NCBI RefSeq assembly: GCF_002269345.1
Contig: NZ_CP022889.1
Coordinates: 1,426,001-1,490,000, forward strand
DNA length: 64,000 nt
Origin: Tsuneonella mangrovi
GTDB lineage: Bacteria > Pseudomonadota > Alphaproteobacteria > Sphingomonadales > Sphingomonadaceae
Reading direction: 5' to 3'
Shown: positions 1 to 7,404 of the stretch, one piece after another
How positions within the stretch are numbered: the stretch's first letter is position 1
How the letters are laid out: each line of letters begins with the position of its first letter
Position numbers and translations under genes: made by a program
Notes under the pieces: model-generated
What the model saw: only the letters and a program-made list of their open reading frames with translations
Databases searched by the model: none
Told to the model about the DNA's origin: nothing

Positions 1-903
1 CGCGTAAAACATAATCGCATTGATCCCGGTTGCCGGCTGAACCGCCGCGATCACCACGCCTATGATCGTCGCGCGCAGGATTTGTGGCGAGACCATCTGC
101 GCAAGCTTGTGCGCAGTTGAACCCTGACCGTGCACAATATCGGTTTCCAACGTCTGCTCAATTTCGGCCAGTGCCGGTTCGACATTGTCTGAATCGATCA
201 ACCTCTCCAAGACTTTGCGGGCTTCCTCGGGGCGGCGCTGGAGCATCAGCCATCTCGGACTCTCGGGTATCCGCAATAGGAAGACCACCCACATGATCGA
301 TGGCGGAATTTGCACCCCCAACATCCATTGCCACGTGAAGCGGTCCATTCCCAGCACGTGCGCAATACTTGCATCGCTGCTGACCCAACCTTGGATGAAA
401 TAGTTGGCAAGGTAAGCGACGAACAGACCAAACACGATATTGAGCTGGTTGACCGCAACGAGCAACCCGCGCTTTGCCGGTGGAGCGATTTCGCCGATGT
501 ACATCGATGAGACTGACAACGATGCGAAGGCCAACCCGCCCAGGAACCGCGCCGCAACCAACTGGTAGATGTTTTGCGAAAGCACGGCGCAAGTTGCTGA
601 GAGCAGGTAAAGCAAGGCAATGATTTGCAATGTCTTCCTGCGCCCTATGCGATCGCAGATCGTACCAGTCACGAGCAAGGCGAGCACCACGCCCAGCCCC
701 GGCGAACTGACAGCATAGCCGTAACCGATGGCATCGGTATGGAGGCTCTCGATCACATAAGCCTTCGTCCCCGATACAAGCGCAGCATCGAGGCCAAAGA
801 CGAATCCGCCGAAGCAGACCATGATCGCCAGCAGAAGCGCGCGGCGGTTGGTCTCGACACGGTTGGCGCCCGGCTGCAAGCCGGTGGCGGCGGGGCCGGC
901 CAT
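1..903 (-). CDS. MFS sugar:proton symporter (SP family), 3' part cut by window edge
   Basis: The 301 codons from an ATG at 903 stay open to the window edge; a complete family member has about 460-480 residues, so roughly six to seven of twelve membrane helices are present. Seen motifs: CDRIGRRK in loop 2-3, ARFLGG in helix 4, and PESPRWLM after helix 6, the signature of sugar porters of the XylE/GLUT type. Helix 7 reads QPATGIN where sugar porters normally have QQxxGIN, so the second sugar-contacting Gln is Pro. The start lies one base after the stop of the upstream agarase gene, so the two are surely cotranscribed. Role by inference: inner-membrane uptake of a sugar released from agar, such as galactose or anhydrogalactose. 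Confidence 0.85.
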   Translation of the reverse strand, partial: MAGPAATGLQPGANRVETNRRALLLAIMVCFGGFVFGLDAALVSGTKAYVIESLHTDAIGYGYAVSSPGLGVVLALLVTGTICDRIGRRKTLQIIALLYLLSATCAVLSQNIYQLVAARFLGGLAFASLSVSSMYIGEIAPPAKRGLLVAVNQLNIVFGLFVAYLANYFIQGWVSSDASIAHVLGMDRFTWQWMLGVQIPPSIMWVVFLLRIPESPRWLMLQRRPEEARKVLERLIDSDNVEPALAEIEQTLETDIVHGQGSTAHKLAQMVSPQILRATIIGVVIAAVQPATGINAIMFYA

Positions 904-904
904 G

Positions 905-3172
905 CTATTTGCCGTAGCGCCGCTGATAGAGGCCGTAGTTCACACGTTTGGCAGCCTCGACCATCTCTGGATACGGTCTGTCCGTGTTCGTAACCCAGCC
1001 CACATTGTAATTTTCGCCATCATATGCCCGTCCGGTGACGTTGTCGTCCACGTACTGGAACCAATGCGCCCCAACCATAACCGGATTGTCGATGACGCTG
1101 TTCATGTACTGCTCGTACATCCTCGCGCGATCTTTCTGGTCGGTCGCCTCGACGATACCTGGATGGTAAAGGCCAGTATCCGATGTCGACCCGATATGAA
1201 ATTCCCCGATTATCGTCGGCTTGTCGAGCTTCGCAAGGAAGCCCCAGGCCTCAGGATGCATGACCTCCTTGTAGTTATTGAAACTCAGCACATCCGAGTG
1301 CTTGAGCGCTGCGCGGATAATCTCCTCCGGCATGCCCCACTGAGCCATGCGCACACCCATGTATAGATGATGCGGCATGACACGCTTCAATTCGCTGCTG
1401 ACCGTAGCGAAATAGGTCTCGCCATAGTCACTCAACATTAGCGAGAGATCTTCTCTGGCGGCTTCGAGATCGGTCAGCTTTGCGCCAACTGCGAAGGCAT
1501 CCCAACTGGCAAAGTGTGTCTTCCACTTGGCGTTGAGCGCTGCCACGGACTTGTAGCGTTGCTTAAGCATTACAGTGAAGTGCGCCTTCGCGGGGCTATC
1601 CTTGCTCGACTTCGAAAGAGCGTCCAGAATCAACCCATAGTGGGTCTGGAGGTTGTCATTTCGTCCCCAGCTCTTTTCGTTGTCGACAAAAACCCCGACG
1701 CACCATGGAGATCCTTGCACTTCCCGCGCGATTTCCTCGACGGTCAATCTTGCCCGGCGCTTAAATTCAGGATCGTAAACATCGGGCATGGGAGACCAGA
1801 CATCTTCGCCTGTCGACAGCGTCTTGTAGTCACCGATAATCCAGCCGTTGGCGAAATAGGGAATACGGTCGCTCTGGTAAAACTTAGGATCAACCCAGTT
1901 TCCAAACGAAGTCATGCCCCAGTCGCGCATACGCTCGATGGTCACTTCACGCCACTTGGCCATGTAGTCCGCGCCATATCGACGCTCCAAATTGGCCTTG
2001 TAAAAGCTGTAAATCTCTCCGTGTTCCATGGCCCCGCGATGGGCCGAGCGACGGTATCCGTAAGCATCGCCGAGCGGATCATCGTAGGCTGGCAGCCATT
2101 CGAACATCGAGCGCCGAAGCGGCGAGGCCAAGAAACGGCTTTCGCGATATTGCGGCGCGACAGGAACGATGTCGATCGAATCCTCCGGCGTCAGCGCTTC
2201 TGGATCGGTCTTGCGCACGTCCGGGGCGGAAAAGTCGTAGCCCGTCATCGTGCCAAGATTGGCCATTCGGACGTTCGCCACCCCACTCGAGAAGAACAAA
2301 TAGCCGTCTGGATCGACCAGCCACCATTTCCCCTTAACCTTTTCTGTTCGAAAATAGCCCGTAGCCTTTAGCTTAGGGCCATTCGCCCATCCCCCGAATC
2401 GCGACCTTCCTGGAGGCCCCTTGGAAGCTGCGAGCTCCGCCAGTTCCTTCTTGGCCGCAGCCAGCAACTCCGCATCAGAATGCACCTTAAGAGGATATTC
2501 CAGCTTGGCCGCCTGTCCGTATCGGTCGACCAGATCGGTCAGGAAAAACGGATCGGCCGGAGGATTTTTACGCAATCGAATATTGTCGATTAGAATCTCT
2601 CGGGCGCTCGGATTAGCGTGCGTCTCAAACGTAATCGATGTAAGTTGTGTCGGGTCGATTGTGCCCAGGTAGTTCCGCCCGAACAGTTTCGTGTCGCTCG
2701 TCTTCCAAGCTGGCGGAATCTCGCGCATGCCTGTTTCAACATTCGCTTCATAGCCCGAAAGAACGGCATACATGGTCTTGGTCTCGCCCGGACCGACCAC
2801 TCCCATTCCCTGCCGAGACCTGCCGTCTGCCGCCCGCAAGCTGACAAAGATCTGGACCGAGACCTGACTCAGGTTCGTGACGTCAAATGCCAGGTTGGAA
2901 TCACCAAGGCTATCTGCGCCAACTGGTCGGGAGACCGGAATCGTGATCGAATCTTCGTCGTGAGCGGAGAGGTGTACGTCGAGCACCCGCTTGCCCTGCG
3001 TCGCCTTACCAGAAGTGACGATCTGAGCAGAAGCGTTGGAAGAATGTATAGTCCCTGACGCGCCTTCGAAGCCGTCGACCAAGATCTCCTGCGCGTGAAG
3101 GGTGGCTGCACCTGACAGGATGGCGATCGCAAGAAGCGAGGCTGCGACACGAGGTTGGAAATACTTGTTCAT
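905..3172 (-). CDS. GH50 family beta-agarase, exported
   Basis: The 755-residue protein begins with a classical signal peptide (hydrophobic residues about 9-27, AHA-type cleavage near HAQ). Residues about 30-205 resemble a beta-sandwich carbohydrate-binding region and about 270-750 a GH50 TIM barrel. The patterns GKWWLVDPDGYLFF (281-294), VDNEKSWG (497-504) and IGEFHIGS (655-662) match GH50 agarases. By family precedent E499 is the acid/base and E657 the nucleophile. GH50 enzymes cut beta-1,4 bonds of agarose, often exolytically to neoagarobiose. The start has a good GAGAGGATC ribosome site. The gene sits between a lactonase gene and a sugar porter on the same strand, with an operator-like palindrome 49 bp upstream. 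No GH117 neoagarobiose hydrolase is in the window. Confidence 0.85.
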   Translation of the reverse strand: MNKYFQPRVAASLLAIAILSGAATLHAQEILVDGFEGASGTIHSSNASAQIVTSGKATQGKRVLDVHLSAHDEDSITIPVSRPVGADSLGDSNLAFDVTNLSQVSVQIFVSLRAADGRSRQGMGVVGPGETKTMYAVLSGYEANVETGMREIPPAWKTSDTKLFGRNYLGTIDPTQLTSITFETHANPSAREILIDNIRLRKNPPADPFFLTDLVDRYGQAAKLEYPLKVHSDAELLAAAKKELAELAASKGPPGRSRFGGWANGPKLKATGYFRTEKVKGKWWLVDPDGYLFFSSGVANVRMANLGTMTGYDFSAPDVRKTDPEALTPEDSIDIVPVAPQYRESRFLASPLRRSMFEWLPAYDDPLGDAYGYRRSAHRGAMEHGEIYSFYKANLERRYGADYMAKWREVTIERMRDWGMTSFGNWVDPKFYQSDRIPYFANGWIIGDYKTLSTGEDVWSPMPDVYDPEFKRRARLTVEEIAREVQGSPWCVGVFVDNEKSWGRNDNLQTHYGLILDALSKSSKDSPAKAHFTVMLKQRYKSVAALNAKWKTHFASWDAFAVGAKLTDLEAAREDLSLMLSDYGETYFATVSSELKRVMPHHLYMGVRMAQWGMPEEIIRAALKHSDVLSFNNYKEVMHPEAWGFLAKLDKPTIIGEFHIGSTSDTGLYHPGIVEATDQKDRARMYEQYMNSVIDNPVMVGAHWFQYVDDNVTGRAYDGENYNVGWVTNTDRPYPEMVEAAKRVNYGLYQRRYGK

Positions 3173-3220
3173 GATCCTCTCTCACCTTTGTTTCGGCGAC
3201 GTTGTCTGAATGAGTCAATA

Positions 3221-3237
3221 ATGTCAACTGTCAACAA
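3221..3237. promoter_or_regulatory. operator-like palindrome, site 1 (agarase promoter)
   Basis: ATGTCAA-CTG-TCAACAA, the 7-3-7 arrangement shared with the sites at 4386, 9892 and 12124. It lies in the 82-bp gap between the SMP-30 gene and the agarase gene, upstream of the agarase start. This is the weakest of the four: its arms also read as a direct repeat of TGTCAAC. The regulator is unknown. Confidence 0.5.
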
Positions 3238-3254
3238 TATGGACTAACCGAGGG

Positions 3255-4316
3255 TCAGGAGAATGCGACCCCGCGCGCGCTCGTCCTGATACGCAGCAGC
3301 AAGTCGTCCGCCGTGATGAAGAGCGTACTCCCATCTTCCCCAAAGCAACAATTCCCGGTCGCCCGGCCCGTCACTAGACGACCCAGAGGTTCTCCCTTTT
3401 CGGACAGGATCGCGATCCCGCCGGGGGCTGCAATAAACAGCGTGCCATCGCTGGCCACGTCCATGCCATCTGGCATCCCGGCGCTGCCATCATGCTGGAA
3501 GACCCGCATATCAAACCAACAATCGCCGTCACGTCGCCAACCATTTCCCTCCGCCGTGAATCGAACCACTCGCGGCCAGACCGGGTCGGAAATCGACACA
3601 TAGAGGTGCCCGCCATCCGGTGAAATTCCAATGCCGTTTGGAAATTTGAGGCTGCCGTCGATGAGTTCGATTCGCCCATTACTAAGGCGCCGGTACACAC
3701 CGCTCACCTTGCGCGGCGTTTCCGGGCGCGCCTTACCCTCCACGAAACCAAATGGTGGGTCGGTGAAATAAAGCGAACCGTCACGCCCCATGACAAGGTC
3801 GTTCGGACTGATGAAGGGATCACCCTCAGGCCCCCGAACAACAACCCTCGCCGGCCCGCCATCCGGATCGTAGGCCAGGATCGAGCGGCTATCCTGATCG
3901 CAAACAAGCAGCTCGTCCGACGATGAGGAATAAAGCAGACCATTGCTACCGGGCATGACGAAATCGGGCGCGCCGCCAGAACCGGCTGGTTCGCGCCACA
4001 CACCAAGACCCAGGGCTTTGCTCCAATAATTGATGCGATTGTTCGGGATGTCGGAGAAATAGAGCCGTTCGCGCTTCTGGTCCCAAGTGGGGCCTTCAGC
4101 CCATTCGAATCCGCTCGCCAAGATCTCCATCGAAGCGCTGCTTGGAAGAATTTGCGCAAGTCGGTCATCGAATCTTTCGACCGAGACAGGGGGCAATCCA
4201 CTCGGCGGAGCCGTCCGTGCATCCGCTCTTGCTATCGCCGGTAAATTGAAGGTGGCAGCGCCAAGCACGCCCCAGATCACCACCTCACGCCGGTTGAAAG
4301 TACAAGATTTCACCAT
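3255..4316 (-). CDS. SMP-30/gluconolactonase-type lactonase, Tat-exported
   Basis: 353 residues from the ATG at 4316. This start was chosen over one 23 codons upstream because GAGAGGACTC precedes it and because the N-terminus becomes a twin-arginine signal (NRREVVIWG followed by a hydrophobic stretch and ARADA). The body is a six-bladed propeller of the SMP-30/LRE-like type: EWAEGPTW carries the metal-binding Glu, SPNDLVMGRDGSLYFTDP the Asn/Asp set, and FPNGIGISPDGGHLYVS and MPDGMDV follow. The family hydrolyses sugar lactones with a divalent metal. In this locus it may open an anhydrogalactonolactone or related lactone in the periplasm, which is inference. It is divergent from the cycloisomerase gene across an operator-like palindrome. 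Confidence 0.8.
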   Translation of the reverse strand: MVKSCTFNRREVVIWGVLGAATFNLPAIARADARTAPPSGLPPVSVERFDDRLAQILPSSASMEILASGFEWAEGPTWDQKRERLYFSDIPNNRINYWSKALGLGVWREPAGSGGAPDFVMPGSNGLLYSSSSDELLVCDQDSRSILAYDPDGGPARVVVRGPEGDPFISPNDLVMGRDGSLYFTDPPFGFVEGKARPETPRKVSGVYRRLSNGRIELIDGSLKFPNGIGISPDGGHLYVSISDPVWPRVVRFTAEGNGWRRDGDCWFDMRVFQHDGSAGMPDGMDVASDGTLFIAAPGGIAILSEKGEPLGRLVTGRATGNCCFGEDGSTLFITADDLLLRIRTSARGVAFS

Positions 4317-4385
4317 TTTCAGAGTCCTCTCACCGCATGCTTGGAAGAGCATTGGTCGACAATCTGCAATATCATCTTGACGCAA

Positions 4386-4402
4386 TTGTCAACATTCGAC
4401 AA
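4386..4402. promoter_or_regulatory. operator-like palindrome, site 2 (divergent promoter)
   Basis: TTGTCAA-CAT-TCGACAA, with outer arms TTGTC/GACAA exactly inverted. It lies between two divergent genes (starts at 4316 on minus and 4414 on plus), 11 bases before the plus-strand ATG. A further lone half-site, TCGACAA, is at 4356-4362. Same geometry as sites 1, 3 and 4. Confidence 0.6.
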
Positions 4403-4413
4403 TAAAGAAAGGC

Positions 4414-5562
4414 ATGACCGATGTTTCAGATCCGGGGCGGGTGGCTCTCGATGCCAGGCAACAGAGCGCGGGAAGTCCGATCGTCGCGATCGAGCCGGCG
4501 CATTATCGTATCCCGCTCGATGAAGCGCTGGTCGATGCTGGCCATGGTCTGCATACCCATTTCGAGATCGTTACCTGCAGGATCGTCTGCGCCGACGGTG
4601 TCGAGGGCACGGGCTACACTTACACGGGCGGCCGCGGAGGCAGTGCCATCGCATCCATGCTGCGTGACACGCTTGCACCTTTACTCATAGGTCAGGGCTC
4701 CGCCGCACTCGAGGATCTTTGGCGGATCCAGCGTCGCGCAGTGCACTATCTCGGCCTCGGGGGCATTTCAGGATTCGCCGTCGCGGCGAGCGACATCGCG
4801 CTGTGGGACCTTCACTGCAAACGGGAGGGGCTGCCTCTTTGGAAGGCCACTGGCGGACATTCAGACCAAGTGGCCTGCTACCGCGGACTGATCGACCTAG
4901 GATACCCGGAAGACAAGCTCCTTGAAGCAGTCGCGAACGAAATGGCCAGCGGCCACGTCGGAGTTAAGCTCAAGGTTGGTCGACCAGACATCGCGCGTGA
5001 TGTGAGACGCGTCCAAAGTGTGCGCGATCTCATAGGACCTGAAAAGGCGTTGATGGCTGACGCCAACTATTCATGGGAAGCCGACCAAGCCATCGCCTTC
5101 GCCAAAGGTGTCGAAGATTGCGGCCTGACCTGGTTCGAAGAACCGGTCGCACACGACAACTTTGCGGGATACGCGGCGGTCGCTGCCACGAGCGACATAC
5201 CACTCGCTTCCGGCGAGAACCTGCGAACACTTGGAGAATTTCGTACCGCTATCGACTTTGCTCATTTGTCCTACTTGCAGCCTGATGCGTCCAACATCGC
5301 TGGCATTACAGGCTGGCTGCAAGTCGCTGACCTCGCTCGAGACAATAACCTACCAATTGCTTCGCACGGCATGCATGAACTTCATGTATCTCTCATGGCA
5401 GCCCAGCCGAACGCCTCCCTGCTCGAAGTCCATTCCTTTCCAATCGATGCTTACACCACCGCACCCTTGCGGGTTGAAAATGGGGTTGCACTTGCTCCTC
5501 ACGAGCCAGGCATCGGCGTCAACTTCGACGCAGATCTGCTCCGCCCCCATCGGTGCGTCTAA
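4414..5562 (+). CDS. enolase-superfamily (MR subgroup) enzyme, candidate 3,6-anhydro-L-galactonate cycloisomerase
   Basis: 382 residues; ATG at 4414 after AAAGG. The full mandelate-racemase-subgroup residue set is visible: K185-L-K187 (base), metal ligands D216 (MADANYSW), E242 (WFEEPV) and E268 (ASGEN), and the D291/H318 dyad ([14 protein letters not shown]) with E338. The subgroup includes dehydratases and racemases of sugar acids as well as the cycloisomerase that opens 3,6-anhydro-L-galactonate to 2-keto-3-deoxy-L-galactonate (EC 5.5.1.25). The GH50 agarase and the following dehydrogenase/KduD-like pair favour the cycloisomerase role, but a sugar-acid dehydratase cannot be excluded. It is the first gene of a three-gene plus-strand operon. 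Confidence 0.65.
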   Translation: MTDVSDPGRVALDARQQSAGSPIVAIEPAHYRIPLDEALVDAGHGLHTHFEIVTCRIVCADGVEGTGYTYTGGRGGSAIASMLRDTLAPLLIGQGSAALEDLWRIQRRAVHYLGLGGISGFAVAASDIALWDLHCKREGLPLWKATGGHSDQVACYRGLIDLGYPEDKLLEAVANEMASGHVGVKLKVGRPDIARDVRRVQSVRDLIGPEKALMADANYSWEADQAIAFAKGVEDCGLTWFEEPVAHDNFAGYAAVAATSDIPLASGENLRTLGEFRTAIDFAHLSYLQPDASNIAGITGWLQVADLARDNNLPIASHGMHELHVSLMAAQPNASLLEVHSFPIDAYTTAPLRVENGVALAPHEPGIGVNFDADLLRPHRCV

Positions 5563-5576
5563 TTTCTGGAGTCCTC

Positions 5577-6596
5577 ATGAAAAGCGCAGTCTACGTCGCC
5601 AAAGGCCATTTCGAAGTCGCGGAAGGCCGGCGACTCAACCCAGGAACCGGGGAAGTGACCGTAAAAGTCGGGTTTGTCGGTCTGTGCGGAACTGACTTGC
5701 ACGTCTATCATGGACACATGGATCACCGCGTCTGCCCGCCCGGAATAATCGGGCATGAGATGTCGGGAGTGGTCGAAGCGATCGGCGACGAAGTCGAAGG
5801 ATTTGCACCAGGCGAAAAGGTCGTCGTTCGACCACTGGACTACTGCGGAAAATGCCCGGCGTGCCTCGCCGGCCACTCACACATCTGCCACAACCTCAAG
5901 TTCATGGGCGTCGATACGACTGGGGCGTTGCAGTCCTATTGGACGGTCAAGGCTCGCACTCTTCACAAACTGCCAAACGGCATCGACCTGCGTCGCGGCG
6001 CCCTTGTCGAGCCGCTGGCGGTAGCGTGTCACGACGTCGCTCGTGCAAGGGTCGCCACCGGCGACAAGGTCGTCGTACTGGGAGGAGGCCCGATTGGCCA
6101 ACTCATCGCACTGGTTGCGCGGGCGAAGGGTGCAGACGTTCTCGTTTCCGAACCCGCAGCCGTGCGACGCGAATATTCCGCCAAAGCCGGTCTCGCTTCG
6201 TTCGATCCTGCTTCTGGTGACCTCACAGCTCACGTTATGGACTGGACAAATGGCAAAGGCGCGGACGTAGTGTTCGAAGTCGCCGGAGTCCAGGCGACAG
6301 TGTCGACAATGACCGATATCGCCGCGGTCCGGGGACGGATTTGCGTGGTCGCAATCCACTCGTCCAAGCCACAGGTAGACCTGTTCCGCTTCTTCTGGCG
6401 CGAACTCGAACTTGTTGGCGCACGGGTTTACGAAGCCGTCGATTTTGACGATGCGATCGAGTTGATCGCGAACGGAGAAGTCGATGTCGACGCGTTGATC
6501 ACCCAGGTACTGCCTATTGAGCAGGTTCAGCATGCCTTCGAAACGCTCGACAGCCCCGATCCCGGTATGAAGACATTGCTGGAGTGCAACCATTGA
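5577..6596 (+). CDS. zinc-dependent medium-chain alcohol dehydrogenase (LgoD/Tdh-like)
   Basis: 339 residues from the ATG at 5577, chosen because CTGGAG lies just upstream; an in-frame ATG eight codons earlier overlaps the previous gene. Catalytic zinc ligands are in GLCGTD and GHEMSG. The structural zinc cluster DYCGKCPACLAGHSHIC has four Cys. The NAD(P) loop is VVLGGGPIGQ. The family oxidises secondary hydroxyls of sugars and sugar acids. By position it is the best candidate for the 5-dehydrogenase acting on 2-keto-3-deoxy-L-galactonate, giving the 2,5-diketo acid for the next gene product. The substrate is inferred from context only. Confidence 0.8.
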   Translation: MKSAVYVAKGHFEVAEGRRLNPGTGEVTVKVGFVGLCGTDLHVYHGHMDHRVCPPGIIGHEMSGVVEAIGDEVEGFAPGEKVVVRPLDYCGKCPACLAGHSHICHNLKFMGVDTTGALQSYWTVKARTLHKLPNGIDLRRGALVEPLAVACHDVARARVATGDKVVVLGGGPIGQLIALVARAKGADVLVSEPAAVRREYSAKAGLASFDPASGDLTAHVMDWTNGKGADVVFEVAGVQATVSTMTDIAAVRGRICVVAIHSSKPQVDLFRFFWRELELVGARVYEAVDFDDAIELIANGEVDVDALITQVLPIEQVQHAFETLDSPDPGMKTLLECNH

Positions 6597-7357
6597 GCAG
6601 TCTGTTCCGTCTTTCCGACAAGGTCGCACTCGTTACAGGATGCAGGCGCGGCATCGGGATGGCGATGGCCATTGGCCTGGCCGAAGCGGGAGCCGACATC
6701 ATCGGAGTCTCGGCGAATCTGGACCCGGACAACGACGACGTCGCCACAGCTGTCCGGGCGACCGGTCGCAGCTTCACAGGATACCGCTGCGACTTCGCGG
6801 ATCGCACTGCGCTCAAGGCAATGATCGCCAATATCCTCAACGAGCACTCTTACATAGATATCCTCGTGAACAATGCCGGGACGATCCTGCGTGCACCGGC
6901 TGCGGACCACTCCGATGAATTTTGGGATGGGGTCATCGAAGTCAACCTGTCTGCCCAGTTTCTTCTCACGCGCGAGATCGGTCGCCGAATGATCGAGCAC
7001 GGCTCTGGCAAGATCTTGTTCACCGCGTCGCTGCTGTCCTATCAAGGTGGCATCAACGTTCCAAGCTATGCCGCGAGCAAGGGCGGCATCCAGCAACTCA
7101 CCATGGCATTTGCCAACGAGTGGGCATCCAAAGGGATCAATGTCAACGCGATTGCTCCGGGCTACATCTCAACCGACAACACCGAAGCCCTGCGAGCAGA
7201 TCCCGCGCGCGCCGACGCAATCCTTTCTCGCATTCCGGCGGGTCGCTGGGGCGAGCCGGACGACTTCAAGGGGCCCGCGGTCTTCCTGGCCTCGAGCGCG
7301 TCCGATTATGTCAACGGGGCCACGTTGCTTGTCGATGGCGGTTGGATGGGTCGCTAG
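6593..7357 (+). CDS. kduD-like: KduD-like short-chain dehydrogenase/reductase
   Basis: 254 residues from a TTG at 6593 that overlaps the previous stop codon as TTGA, with GGAG eight bases upstream. The length equals E. coli KduD (253). Features: TGCRRGIG cofactor loop, NNAG, the catalytic Ser in TASLLSYQGG, and YAASK. The C-terminal portion, with RIPAGRWGEP, SASDYVNGATLLVDGGW and a terminal GR, closely follows KduD. KduD interconverts 2-keto-3-deoxygluconate and its 5-keto form. Here it would reduce the diketo acid from the preceding dehydrogenase to 2-keto-3-deoxy-D-gluconate, epimerising C5 overall. Last gene of the operon; it converges on the PhoD-like gene. Confidence 0.85.
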   Translation: MSSLFRLSDKVALVTGCRRGIGMAMAIGLAEAGADIIGVSANLDPDNDDVATAVRATGRSFTGYRCDFADRTALKAMIANILNEHSYIDILVNNAGTILRAPAADHSDEFWDGVIEVNLSAQFLLTREIGRRMIEHGSGKILFTASLLSYQGGINVPSYAASKGGIQQLTMAFANEWASKGINVNAIAPGYISTDNTEALRADPARADAILSRIPAGRWGEPDDFKGPAVFLASSASDYVNGATLLVDGGWMGR

Positions 7358-7404
7358 ATTTCAGAAGTACCACTCTAGCGACGGAGGCTACTTAACCCTC
7401 GTGC

